NCBI RefSeq assembly: GCF_001540865.1
Contig: NC_033627.1
Span: forward strand, 4,049,265-4,113,264
Direction of reading: 5' to 3'
Source of the DNA: Ananas comosus
Taxonomy: Eukaryota; Streptophyta; Magnoliopsida; Poales; Bromeliaceae
DNA: 64,000 bases
Both the position numbers and the translations under genes were made by a program. Numbering within the stretch: the stretch's first letter is position 1; every line of letters starts with the position of its first letter. The notes under the pieces are model-generated. The model was not told the origin of the DNA, made no database searches, and saw nothing but the letters and a program-made list of their open reading frames with translations. Below, piece by piece: positions 45,790-58,835 of the stretch.

Positions 45790-46460
45790 TTATTTCATGA
45801 TTTCATCTTCTCTTAATTACTGACTGTATGGCTTTGATGAGTAACAAGACCACGACTACAAAATGTACCTCATACTTCTTTTTTATCTTTAATCTCTGCA
45901 GCATACATGAATCTTCTAAGATATCATAGATATTCTTAAAACAGAATAATCAGCAAATAAGGTTTTAAGACCTCAAGAGGTTGATATGCCCAGCAGGTTG
46001 TGAGTAAGGTTTGAAAGTCACAAGCATATGCATTGATTAAAACCTAAGATGAGAATTCTTGACTAATATTATGCAATTTACAATCTTTTGATGAGTTTTG
46101 TGTATTATTATGAGTTGAACTGTAGAGCAACCAGAGAGTTAAGTGGCAAATTTGTGTATTATTTGCTATTATATGCATGTTAAGTGCCAGAGAGTTTTGT
46201 GTATTATTTGCTATTATATGCATGTTAAGTGGCAAATTTTTAGAATCCTTCTCTTTCTCTAAACTTAATTTAATAGCCGAATTTTTGATTCCGAATTTTT
46301 AATTGGTGAACGTATAATATCCGTATAAATCACGTATCTGAATAATTGGCGAATCCGTTTTTTAGCCGTATTTTTCAACGAATTTAAAAATTATAAGACC
46401 GATTTTATCCGAATTATACCGGTACCGAATTTTTGCCGAATCCGAATTAGCTAACTAAGT
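45311..46460. mobile_element. Possible MULE-like element with GC-rich cargo, next to RBM28
   Basis: The left end TAGTTGGTTAATTC and the right end GAATTAGCTAACTA are inverted copies, and both ends are rich in CGAATT words. Between them 45478-45740 is GC-rich and coding-like (CCGACCCCAGCCCC, repeated CTTCCGCTT), which contrasts with the AT-rich remainder. It ends about 50 bases before the RBM28 start codon. No target duplication is recognised. Confidence 0.35.
45741..45787. repeat. (CT)n microsatellite
   Basis: About 47 bases of CT repeat, just after the GC-rich segment. CT-rich tracts are common in plant 5' leaders. Confidence 0.95.
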
Positions 46461-46511
46461 CAACACTACATCGCTTCTCTCGTCGTCTCCTTCCCCTATA
46501 GGGATTATACG

Positions 46512-49500
46512 ATGGGGAAGAGGAAAAGAGGTGACAACAATGGCGGCGGCGCTGAGCACTGCCCCGCCACGATCTTCGTCTCCAACCTCCCTTACTCATT
46601 TAAGTCGTCGCAGGTTCTTCCTTTGCCCAATTTGTCTTCTTCTTCGACGATTTTCGCAAATTAGGGTTTTACTTTGATGGTGTAATGAGGGGGATTTGAT
46701 TCCTTTTGATTGCTTCTGTTTTTGTTGGTGTGTTTAGTTGGAGGAGGTTTTTAGTGAGGTGGGTCCTGTGAGGCGCTGCTTCATGGTTACTCAGAAGGGT
46801 AAGTAACTCACGGTTTAGGGTTTTGTTGTGATTTCGTAGTTTAATTTTAGGGAAAAGAGGGAAAGGTCGCGTTTTTACTTAGATAAAATTATTGTGCGAC
46901 AGAGAAGATTTTTTTTTTCTTTCTTTATGTTGGGATTTGCGTTATTATTTATATGCAATTTAGTTCCCTTCATTTGAAGCTCCGCAGTGTTTTACTGAGT
47001 ACTCATATTATTAGTTATTTTGATGTCTAATGATTCAGTACAGCTAATTTTTTATTTGCAAATTCAGGCTCAGATGTAAGCCGTGGTTTTGGCTACGTGC
47101 AATTGTAAGTATGATTTCTTTTTTTATTCCTCTTTAGCCATGATATTATTGTTATGTTGTGATTTAGTACTCGTGCAATTCGAAGTTGCTCGATTTGACC
47201 GCCATTCATTGGAAAATCGTCCGGTCCAATTTGCCTTTATCCTGTACTATCTCTGCATGCTACATCTGTTGTTGGCTTGAAGTTTGTCAAAAGTTTAAGT
47301 CTTTGATCTTACAATAATGTTCCTTGACTAGCCACACTTTTTCTTACTGTCGTAAATATAAAAGCACTAGGGAAATATGAAATATGGCGACTGTTTGTAT
47401 ACTTGATCATTCTATGCTTTAATTTGACAGCTTAAAGTTAGTGGTAGTTAGATTCTTTCTTATTGCTCTTTGGTTTGTTTGTGTAAGCGTTTGGTTTTAA
47501 CTGGATCTACTTCATGCCTTCGATCCCGAGCAGTATGTTTGTTCTGACCATCCTTCTTAATTTTTGACAATAGCTTCTTAGTACTCTGCCAACAGTGAAT
47601 GCTTTTGCTAGCAAACTAGTTGCAGAATCCTTTTTGAATGTTCACAAAGTAATGATCATTAAGGGCTTCCTTTCTGGGTGATGGCCTCTTTTATTTGATC
47701 TTCTATGATGCTATGAAAGACTGTCCTCTTTTATTTGATCTTCTATTATGCTATGAAAGACTGTCCTCTTTTATTTGGTCTTCTATTATGCTATGAAAGA
47801 TTGTCATCCTCTTTTGTTGGCTTCACGATCGCATAGCTATCTTGGTATGTTCCCAAGGATCTAGAAGCCATTGGCTTCTTGAGTAAAAGTCAATGATTCA
47901 ACCATGCTCTTCTATGCTTCGTAGGGTTAGCACTATTTTTCTATTGTTATTAGTGCTAATTACTATTGATATGAACCATCACTCATTGCAACTCATAAAA
48001 TCAATGGCGACTTATCTTTCTTTTTTTCCCCTTTCGTAGTGCTGCTGCAAGTGACGCCGAACGTGCTATTGAACTTAAAAATGGTTCAGCTATTAGTGGT
48101 AGGAAAATCAGAGTGAAACTTGCAATGCACCGCCTTCCTCGTGAGCAGCGCTCGCAGAAGGAAAAAAATGGTTACAATCTTCACCATGCTTCCTTTTATG
48201 AGTTTTATTGATTACATTTTGCTTAGTGAGATCATATCACTTTGTTCTGTTTGTTTATTCTACATTTCATATTAAACAGTCAATTCCGAGGACTCTACTC
48301 TGCAAAATGAGAAAGTTGATCAATCATCCAGAGCCAGAGAAAATAAGGAGACTTCTCAGGAAGAGAAAACAGGTTGAAAAGCACATCTACTCTTGATCTG
48401 CATTTTCCGTTAGTAACTTACACCAGGGGCACTCATTCTTTGAGTTTGGTCCCCATCCTTTTAGGTGTTGTAGTTAGTTCGTAATCTTTGCATTTCATTG
48501 CAATCTTATTATTTTGTTAATTCCATCCATCAAATTGGACAGGAATCTACTTAATAATCATCTAACTGCTGTGTAAGCCACCTTCTGACACCTAATATGT
48601 CTACTACGCACATATTTTCATCTAATTCAATAGAGAAAATTAACGAAAAGAGTGAGATTGCAAACAGATGGCAAAGTTTGGGAACTTATTATAGCAATTG
48701 CAATGTTGGGTGTCAAATTGAAACCTCGTAAAATGGTTGGAAACCCATGATGCAATTTACTCATTTTTTTTAATACATAGATATTCTCAGTTATCTTACA
48801 CTGCTGTTATATCTTTTATAAATAAGAAACTGCAGGGGCCATTAAGGACGTTGGAACATCTACTACAATAAGTAACAGCCAAACTGATAAGGTGGAAGGT
48901 TCAGAAAAACAGAGGTATGGTGGCTATTGTGAAGAGCTTAACTATGTTATGCACCATGAATTGCAGAAATTAAGTGATTGGCTTGGAACTGCCGTGGATG
49001 AAAATGCGTTCTTTTTCACTATAGTTAGACTTAGTAACTTTTCTGAGCAGCCTATTCGTCTTTTTTTCTCCTCTTAATATCCAGAAATTATATAACTTAT
49101 TTTTCTTTTACAAATTTATTATAGAGTATTAATATTGAACAACTCGGAGAAATAGGGGAAACCTAATAATTGTTTGGTATGGAATAGTTAAAACATTTTT
49201 ATCATTATAATGTCGTAATTTTGGTAGTCAAATAAACCAGGTGTCTCTTAATTTGTTTCATTCTGTTTGGTATGTTTGCTGTATTTCTGCTAATGACTAC
49301 TGCTCACTCGGTTCTTTTTTCATGTTGATTTGCATTTGCATGAATTAGCATACTGTCAAATCAAAGCATATAATCTGTTTTGCTTTTATTTCTTTTTATG
49401 ATATCCTTGAGAAAACCTGATGGGCAAAGAAAAATTTTAGGTACACAGCGAAATGCTTTGAACTTTATTCCTTTTTTTTAAAAAAAAAACTGCCTGATGG

Positions 49501-52500
49501 TGGAGACGCTCAATCTGTGTTTTGCTTACTATTTTCATGTTTCTCATCTGATGGGGCACACTACTTTTTTGTGTTGATAAGAATCTAAAGGGTATCAGTA
49601 ATATGAAGATCAAGGCTTTTCCACATGGCCCTAACAGGGCTAGTGTAAACATCTTTTTTACCCTATGTCATGCCCTTTTAATGTGATTCATTTTATAAGT
49701 CCAGTTTTGTTGTATACTATTACATAATCGATCTTCCAATCTTTTTTTTTAATAACTGAAATGATGCAGTTGCCTAAATCTTTTTCGTGTATAATATATA
49801 TTTTGAAGATTAATCATTTTCATATTTTTAATGTTGCCTTTTTTTTTTTTTTTTACTGATTTTGAAGGGTTGCAAGAACAGTAATATTCGGCGGGCTTCT
49901 TAACTCTGATATGGCAGTTGAAGTGTTTCGTCGGGCTGGAGAGGTTGGCACTATAGTCTCCATCTCTTACCCTCTTCCGAAGGAAGAGTTAGAGCTCCGT
50001 GGTTAGTAGTTTCCAGTATATTTTTTGTACATACCGATCTCATCTTAGCAGTTGATACTGTAGGGATGCTCTCAAGAGAAGCAATCAAATATGTTATGTA
50101 TCATAAGCTAAAATTGGACATTAATGCTAGGCTGTTCATATAATTTGTTGCTTTTTACTTGTTTATAAGCAATGTGGGTTGATATAAGAGCCAGATTTAA
50201 GCCTTACCAAGTCACCTTGTAAACAGAAGTATAATCTTCTGTTTAATGGGTGGTTAGTTTTTTTTCTAGCTAACATACAAAATTCTGATTGCATGCGAAG
50301 TCTGAAAAGGATCAGAAAAATCACAGTTTATCTTGTTAGGCTTCATGTGTTTGGATTGTCAGAGTTCATTAGCAGCAGCTTACTCCATGGTGTAGAAACT
50401 AGGAGGAGATGTGCTTCCCCAAGTACTCTCTTGATTTAAGCAGCATGAAATTGTCTGACACTTTGTGGTGGTCTTGATTACTGAAAAAAAAAAATACAGT
50501 TTCTTAGAACCATTTTTTTTAAAGTTTGTTTTCTTCAATAAATCCATTGGATTCATATTAAGAAGCTGCTGTGTTTCAAGTTGCTTTGATATTTATTTAA
50601 TATTCCATACAAAATGTTAAGAAGCTGCAGTGTTTCAAGTTGCTTTGATATTTATTTTAATATTCCATACAAAATGTTGTAACTTTTTCTCCAGCGCTTT
50701 CACGAGATGGGTGCACTTTAGAAGCTTCAGCAGTACTTTATGCAACTGTTAAATCAGCACAAGAAGCTGTCAGAAGGTTGCATCAGCAAGAGATCAAAGG
50801 CGGACGTGTTTGGGCTCGCCAATTGGGTGGGGAGGTAAGTATTCTGCTTATATGCAATATGCCTTGAACATTTAGATGCATTAGCCCTGCCTGAGAACAA
50901 CAAACTTATAAAAATGCAAGACCAATATGAGCAATGAAAAGAAACTGCATTAGTCAGAATTCTGCGTGCCTTGCTATGCTCTACTTGGATGAAGAGGATA
51001 CAATAGCAGAGAAGAGAAAATAAAGGAGAGAAAGAAGAGAAAGGGAAGAAGGGAAATTGGCTTCCTTGTGATGTTTAAATGTATAGAAGAGAAAAGAAGA
51101 GAAAGTGTGCTTTGTTCGTATCATTTTCTTTTTTCTCCCCTCCCCCATCAAGGGTGCTTTTCTTTTTTCTTTCTCTCCTTTTCTCTCTGCCTCTCTTCCT
51201 TCCCTCAAAAGTCTGAAGAAAGCATTCAAGTCTGGAACAGAGTGAGGAATATTAACTGATACAGAAAGAGTGTTTAACATTTTAAATGTTGAACTTGAAT
51301 ATATACAGGAAAGAATGCGAGAGACTGAGCTTGAAGATGCTTTCATTTGATCCTTTAGTTATTCACTATGCTAACATATTTTTCTAACTGTATCCTTGAT
51401 TTATCGAGTCAGGGCTCAAAAGTTAGGAAGTGGAGGGTGATTGTCAGGAATCTACCATTCAAGGTGCATTTTTGCAGCAATTCATCTAGCTATATTATTA
51501 CTCTTTCCAAAGAACAGTTATGGTAACTTCAAAACTGATGGCAGGTCACAACAAAAGAGGTCAAAGATGTATTTAGCTCCGCAGGTTTTGTCTGGGATGT
51601 GTTAATTCCACATAACTCAGAAGGGTATCTTCTTGCTCTGCTGCTTGTTGAATTTTGTCCTAAATCGACTTTATATTTATGTCATGATATTTTTTGTTTT
51701 AATTATCAGAATATCAAAAGGCTTTGCTTTTGTCTCATTAACCTGCAAGCAGGACGCAGAAAAGGTAGAATTGGTACTCATTTTCTTATGTGAGAAAATT
51801 TCCTCTGGAAAGTTTTATTAGAACGTACCTATTCTTTGCAGGCCATAAAAGACATCAATGGACGAGTCATCGCAAAGAGAACTGTTGCTGTTGATTGGGC
51901 TGTTTCAAAGAGAGTATATGCAGTTGCTACAAATTCTGCTGCTTCAGAGGATGGTACCTTAGTTAGATTCTTAACATAAATTTCTACTTGTTTTAGTTCC
52001 AACGCCAGTTTAGTCTTTCTGGTTTACTTGTTATTCCACTTTTCAACCCTCGTTTCTGTTGATGTACTCTGATTTCTATAGTACATTGTAGAAACTGATT
52101 AGAAAAAAAAAAAACTATTGCCTGATTGATCATTTAGCATCACTACCTCTTATGGAATTAGTAAATGATTTACTATGTAAAGTATGTCAAACTGGTAACA
52201 ATCACCAAATACAAGATCCATAGTATGAAGATGTTGATTACTGGAACTTTACTAACAGTATCTCTCCTTCTATTTTCAGGACATTTAATGGGAAATGACA
52301 GTGACAATGATGAGCAAAGAGAATCAACTGAAGAAAAGGATGATGATTCTGAAAGTGATCTTGATGTTGGAGCTGATCCTGTTGAAATTGACTTCAGAAG
52401 TGAGGCTGAGGTTGCCAAAAAAGTCCTTGAAAACTTGATTAACTCCTCCATGAGTACATCTGAACCACCAGAGAAATCAGTTAGTGTAAGTCCAAGCATG

Positions 52501-55500
52501 GGTGGGAAAAGCACTGAAGTGAAGAACGCGAGTACAAGCAAAAGCAGCAAACTCCTAAATGTTCCTGTGCAAAATGGAGGGGGATTGGAATCAAAAGATG
52601 CCACAAGATCAGTAACTACCAATAACGAGACGGGAAAAGAAGATGCTGATTTAGATAGAACAGTATTCATAAGCAATCTTCCATTTGATGTCAGTGCTGA
52701 GGAGGTGAAGCAAAGGTTCTCTATATTTGGGGAGGTGCAATCTTGTTTCCCTGTCCTCCATCAACTCACCAAGTATGTGTGCCCTTTTCTATATCTAGTT
52801 TTATGTTTCTTGCCTTAATCATTTATCTTTGGTATTTAATGCTAAGGTGAAATGTATTTATTGGGTTTTTAGAACAACTTTCCTTATTTGAAATGATCAT
52901 GCAGGAGACCAAGAGGAACTGCTTTTCTAAAATTCTCTTCAGCAGCTGCAGTAGATGCTGCAGTTTCTGCTGCAAATGCTACACCTGGTGTAGGAATTGT
53001 TATAAAGGGCAGAACATTAAAAGTTTTAAAGGCACTGGATAAGGAATCAGCTCATAAAAGGGTGCTTGAAAAGGCGAAGAATGAGGTTCATGATCGACGT
53101 AATTTATACCTAGCCAAGGTAAATAATCTTTTGCTTCCCACCACATTCCATTGCTTCAAGAGTGTTATAATTTTGATGAAATGATTCCTTTAAATATACT
53201 CAAACCTAGGAAGGTGAAATACTTCCTGGAACACCTGCTGCTGAAGGTGTATCAGAGGCTGACATGATGAAGCGAGAGACGTAAGCATTCTTCACCACTT
53301 AGCACAAATTACCTGTTCACAGTTTTATAAATTAACTGTTCACAGTTATATACTGAGGCTTTCTACGATTAGTATTATTCCAAATGGAGGAATATTATTG
53401 TCGAACTGTAATAATAGAAATTATCTTTTCTCATATAGGTTATCAAGGAAAAAGATGGAAATGCTTCAGTCACCGAAGTTCCATGTATCAAGAACTAGAC
53501 TTATTATCTATAATCTGCCAAAGACAATGACACCAGAGGAGGTGAAGAAACTTTGCAGAGATGCAGTCCTTTTGCGTGCCTCCAAACAAAACCCTGTCAT
53601 ACAAAAGGTATATGCAATTTTGGCTTTTGAATTTTTATATGTTGCTTATTGTATACTGACTTCTTTTAATACCTTAATCAGGTAAAGCTTTTGATGGACG
53701 CAAAGAAGGGAACAGTTTCTGTGAAGAAACATTCACGTGGGGTAGCTTTTGTTGATTTTAAAGAACACGAGCATGCAATTGTCTGTCTGCGGGTTCTGAA
53801 CAACAATCCTGGTAATCATTTTCTTCTGCACCTTTCTTGGATTTTTGTTGTACTATCCATGTATAGATAGCTGCAATATGTTTCCTTGACTCTCCTCCCC
53901 CCCTCCCCCCTCCTAAATTGTTAATTTAGTTTTATGGCTTTCAACATGCATTAATCATTTCAATATTGAGGAAGATAAGCCAATGAAAAACATGCAAAAT
54001 TAGTGAATAATGCATATATTAGCTGTTATTAGAGAATCTCAGTTGTTTATTTTTCAAAGACTTAAAATTAGGCCCAAGTCAGATGAATTTGGGTGCTCCA
54101 AGGATTGGCTTATATAATTGCACTGTTGACTGATAATTATTAGATTCAACAAATTGTGAAAATAAAACTAACAGTTTGACACGAGGGGAAAATATAAGGA
54201 TGTAGTTCGAAGTAGCAGAGCATGTTAACCATCATAAGATGGAGGTCCAGGTTCCCTTAGACGTGCGCTAATTGTGTGCTATTTAAAGTGCAAAATAAAG
54301 CAACTTCAAATTAAAAATAAGCATATTGAACTCAAAAAGCATGTGTTGGGTAAGAATTTTTGGTTGGCTGCATAATACAAGTGAAACACAGACGATCATC
54401 CATGCTGTACTGACTTACAGGTGGTGTTGTGAGTAAGAAATCATGTATTATTATCTGCTATGTAAGGTCTGATGCAAGGTAACTTTACAATAAAATATCA
54501 GCATATTAAATTCAAATGCTTGACGAATGGGTGTGTGCTGAGTCAGCAATTAGAGAAATTGATGGATTTTGATGACATGGTAAGCCGCCATAATGGAGGT
54601 TTGTGGCTTCTGCTGGTAGCAAGTCTTGTTCAGGGGGTACTCAGCTTCCAGAGTAATTTAACTTATCCATTAATTCATTCTGTAGAAGAGTGAGATGTTG
54701 TTGGGGAATGCATAGTTGTTTGCCACTTAGAGAAGAAGTTTGGGGACATAAGAAACTAAATATTCTTCTCCAGGCCTTGGACAGATTAATTTCCCTTATG
54801 ATTCTTGCATTATATTGTCCGTCGATTAATTTTATATTGCTAATAGAAATAAGTTTCTCTCCGTGCTATTTGATTTTATTGCAGAAACTTTTGGGCCGGA
54901 ACGCCGTCCGATTGTGGAGTTTGCTCTTGATAACATCCAGAAGTTACAGCTGCAAAAAAAAAGGCAGGACTCTTTAGAAGAGAGTAGTGGCATTCCAGAA
55001 GCTGTAGAAACTGACGACAACAAGAGCAGCAAAAAGAGTATAAGAAAGTTTAAGTCAAAGAGAAGAAATGAGAGATCACTTAAAGTATCCGAACCTACTG
55101 AAGGGTCTGGAGCCGTTGGAGCTATCGATGTAGAAGGTGGTGCAAGAGAAAATGCAAGAGGTAGAAAGCAGAAGAGAATTCCAAGAGGAGGAAAGAAAGC
55201 TAATTTAGCTTCTAAGGTGGATCATGTCGAGGAGGGAAAGCCAAAAGCACGAGAAAGCGCAAATGTTAGAGGAAAACAGTCAATTACCTCAAAAAAAGTA
55301 CGAATCACTACCTTTTCCCATAGACTATGATTATTTTCTCTTCGCGCATATGCCCGCACAAATATGCAAAAGTGCATTAGTATTCCTTAAAGTATATGCA
55401 TCACCTCTAAAATCTTATTTATTTCTGCACGTGCCCCTGCTGGTGTATTATGCAGAAAAGGATTTTTGCATGGGCATGAGTGGGGATTTTAGTAACCTAG

Positions 55501-56322
55501 TCTTCTTTAAAAACTTTATTTTAAAATTAGATCTGTTACATTTTATTTGTAAATATAGTCTCCATTGTGTTTGTAAGTGGTAAAAGCGGTGAATGGTTCA
55601 CCGCATTCATCAAATTTTTTTATGGAGAGAGAAAGCGGTGAATAATTCACCGCTTTTAAAAAGGATATACAAAGAAAGAATGAGAGAGAATGAAAGGAAA
55701 AAATAATAAAAGTGGTAAATGATTCACCGCATTTAAAATAACTTTTAGTTTTAAGTAAAGTTATGAAAGCGGTGAATGATTCACCGCATTTATAAATTTA
55801 TTTTTATAATTATTTTTTTCAGAAGACTATTTTTATAATTATAAATATTGATAGGCTTATATATAAAAAAAATTCGGCGTGAGTTCAAATGAATTCAGTT
55901 TTCAGGGGCACACGCAAAGGCCAAATTTGGTGGGAGTTAAACTATTCCGGAAATTTGCAGGATGTATTGGCAAATAATAAATAAATAACTTAGTCATAAT
56001 GTATTATCAGCTCTAATTTTCATTTTACACAATATAGTTTTTCTTTGGTTTTTTGCAGAAAGATACAGCGAATCGAAAGGAATCAACCACAAAATCTTAC
56101 AAGAGAAAAGCTAAAACTGATGGTGGTTTAGAGCCTCAGAGGGCACGCAAAGATACGAAGAGAAGAAAAAAGGTATCATCAGGAGAGGAGGTTGTGGATA
56201 AGCTCGACAAGCTAATAGAACAGTACCGCTCCAAGTTTTCGCAACGCGGTGCTAATAAAAGCAAAGATGAAGCAAACTCTGGCCATAAAGAAGTCAGGCG
56301 GTGGTTTGAGTCAACTTCTTGA
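46512..56322 (+). CDS. RBM28: RBM28/Nop4-type nucleolar RNA-binding protein, 19 exons
   Basis: Homologues act in the nucleolus in pre-rRNA processing and large-subunit assembly. Exons: 46512-46613, 46738-46798, 47068-47104, 48040-48170, 48280-48372, 48836-48914, 49868-50001, 50695-50834, 51413-51463, 51545-51624, 51710-51764, 51842-51953, 52280-52772, 52905-53118, 53210-53280, 53439-53607, 53682-53811, 54885-55297, 56059-56322. The sum is 2829 nt, 942 aa, all phases consistent and all junctions GT-AG. RRM1 has IFVSNL (21-26) and RGFGYVQF (60-67). A degenerate RRM follows at about 172-258 (VIFGGL). RRM3 has VIVRNL (268-273) and KGFAFVSL (306-313). An acidic linker follows at about 363-395. RRM4 has VFISNL (487-492) and RGTAFLKF (526-533). 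RRM5 has LIIYNL (639-644) and RGVAFVDF (693-700). The tail from 750 is Lys/Arg-rich, fitting nucleolar targeting. Start MGKRKRGDN is typical. Introns hold tandem repeats and a palindrome cluster. It looks intact. Confidence 0.95.
47685..47804. repeat. Three 40-bp tandem repeats in RBM28 intron 3
   Basis: Copies start CCTCTTTTATTTG at 47685, 47725 and 47765 and differ at two or three bases. They lie far from the splice sites. Confidence 0.85.
50558..50677. repeat. 59-bp tandem duplication in RBM28 intron 7
   Basis: Two near-identical copies start TTAAGAAGCTGC at 50558 and 50617. The second ends about 17 bases before the exon 8 acceptor, so the branch-point region may lie inside it. Confidence 0.85.
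55586..55787. repeat. Cluster of four GCGGTGAAT palindromes in RBM28 intron 18
   Basis: GCGGTGAATGATTCACCGC-type palindromes lie at 55586-55604, 55635-55653, 55712-55730 and 55769-55787. The second and fourth are perfect (9-bp arms around one base; the second extends to 12-bp arms). The first and third have one or two mismatches. They are embedded in AT-rich DNA. Confidence 0.8.
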
Positions 56323-58470
56323 AAGCAGCAGGAGCCTTTTCAGATTCTTTCTTGTGAATCGCTTGATCAAATGTGCAGTTAATGACATCTAGCTGTGGGA
56401 TGGTGCTTTTAGCTGGTATTCTTCGGTTACTGGTTAAGATCGTAGCGATCTTAACAAGTTTGCAGAGAAACATTTCGTGGGTTTGATAAGTGACCACTCT
56501 GGCTTTTTCCTACCTGACGAGCTGAAAGCTCTTTACGGCGATACCGAAGTTTTAAACTTGCCCTATAACGGCGAATGAGGCTGTTCGTCTCCTTTTGTAA
56601 AAGCAACTAAGAGGCTTTTGTTCAATCGCACACATACCAACTCTTCGGCTAATAGAGTTTGTTATCATAGATCATGAATTTCTCAATGTATCGCTTGCTT
56701 ATTAATAAATTATGTTTTTCTATGAGATACAGTGCACCGTAATGCTTGAATACTTGTGGGTACTGATCATTTATTTAGCTTTTGTATGGAATTTTTTCCT
56801 TCAAAATTTGAAATTATTCGATTATTATGCATATCCTGCTGTGGACTAAAGACACTCAGTGCAATGATTTTCGACTCTTCTTTTGTTTTTACTTTTTGAT
56901 CCATTTTGGTGTATTTTGATTTGTTATTGGAGCACCCTAACTGGGCTAAAAGAACAGGTAAAAGTTTACTAAGTTGTCTAAACTATGGACAGTTTTTAGA
57001 CGGCCATCAAATCTTATATGTTTTGATGCTAGTATCTAACTTTTTTATTTACTTCCTTTTCTGTTATGAAAATCTTGGCATATCACTTGTTTTAATAGAA
57101 AAGTAGTGATGTGAGGTAAAGAGATGTTATAATTGCTCTGTTAAGACACATGAAACTCAAAATCATCAACCCAATTAAAAAAGAAAATGGAAAAACGGAT
57201 TGAGCCAATGTCCAATCATTCATTAACCCACCATTTTGAAGATAAATCACGCCACTTTTTCTTTGGCGCTTAAAACTGCATAAGGCATCTTAGTAGGGCT
57301 TATTCTTTTATCTTTCTTCCATAATAATGAGATGACATGTCTCTATATTAATCAAACCCTCTTCTTTAAGAAAAAGATTCTTAATTAGTTGGTATTAGAA
57401 TTTCACCTCTTATTATGTCCCTTTGCTGTTCTCATATCCGTTAAGAACAGTAGTCCACACAAGCTACACATATATCTAACTGAAGTAATCATTATTCATT
57501 TCAAACGAAGGAAAAAAATTAAACCTGATCTTTTCTTGTACGGTTCAATTCATACATCAAATACAATAAAAATGATTAAATTCGTCATTGAATAATAATC
57601 AAATTCAATATATATCTCTCTGTATCTAGTAATATCACCACCTGTTCTAAAAAAGTACTAATGGGTTCCACATGATTTCGCGTGTAAACCAAGAAATGTG
57701 GACTCAAAAAGCAAAATTGGTGATGCCTATCCACAAAATTAATACTTGAGATGAATATATATTCTCTCACACATATATATGTAATGTGCATGTGCTACAA
57801 TATAAGAAGATACCTAGCCCACAAGTTTTGTGCCAATTAAGCTAGTCTCTCTCTCTCAAATACTTACCCAACAACATCCCAAAAAGCTATAGGTGTGCGA
57901 GGAGGACATCATCAGGAAGCTTAACATTATTGGGGAGCTTCACACTTAAGTTTTTTTTTTTTTTTTTTTTTTTCCTGATGTTCCGAATTATCATGTCTTC
58001 ACCTAGAATACTATCGACAGTAAATAAATAGTCTTTACTATTAACCTTTTAATCTTTGGATCAATACTATTCCATCTATCAGTACTAAATCCTGTATTCA
58101 AGGGCTAAAAAAAAGAAAATAAATACTATTTTTTTATTATCAGAAATATAGTAGCTTCATTCAGTTGTCATAGTTAAGTTTGATAAGCTAAAAGTACTTG
58201 GAATTTATTCTAATAATCGATCGATCTAGTTAAAAAAGGTCTAATAATAGTCTCCACACCAATAAATCCTAATAATTCATTCGACCGATTTTCAAGAGCT
58301 AGCCAAATCGTTAATTTGAAATGAAAATACATTCTTTGTGCTGTGGTTTCACAATTCTTTGTATATGTTTGTAAAGTTAATTCCTCAGTTAAGAGGTTCT
58401 CATAAATCACAAGCGAGATTAGTTAGCAGTGCACAAGCGAGATTAGTCTCCATTATAGTAGGCGTTTTCT
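56323..58470. other. 3' flank of RBM28 and gene-free DNA
   Basis: The first few hundred bases should be the RBM28 3' UTR; AATAAATT at 56703-56710 could serve as a poly(A) signal. Beyond this I see only AT-rich DNA with short frames and a poly(T) tract at 57952-57973. Confidence 0.45.
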
Positions 58471-58835
58471 TATGGCTAAAATATAAAAAGTTATCAAGTA
58501 AATATCTATTTTTTTTAAAAAAAATTTATATTTTATTCTCTCAAAATTTTAAGTTGACGCATTGTCTCCCTCTGTCAAGTTCCATCACTATCCTATCCAT
58601 TTTTTATAATTTATTCCGAAAATACTTTTGAAAGTGACAAAAATATATTAAAAGATTATATTTTTTTATAAAATAAGTAAAGACAATTTGATCATTTCAC
58701 ACTATCTATTAACGCGGTAACCCTCTAAAATATATGAAATTTTAAGACGGTAAAGTATAGATTTTTTTTAAAGACAAAAAAGAAAAGAAAAGAAAAGCAG
58801 GTATTTACGAGAGAATTTATTTGTATTTTAAATTT
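58471..58835. mobile_element. MITE, family shared with 10927-11301
   Basis: Starts near GGCTAAAATATAAAAAG. It contains CTCAAAATTTTAAGTTGACG and, inverted, GAAATTTTAAGACGGTAAAG, in the same order as the copy at 10.9 kb. Boundaries are approximate. Confidence 0.45.

Noticed and set aside
45480..45800. 106-codon frame ending in a Ser-Leu repeat
   Set aside because: The end is a CT microsatellite and the start has no family match; it is treated as cargo or leader sequence.
52173..52676. 167-codon antisense frame
   Set aside because: It is a shadow of RBM28 exon 13, which has Ser/Asp/Glu-rich codons that leave the opposite strand open.
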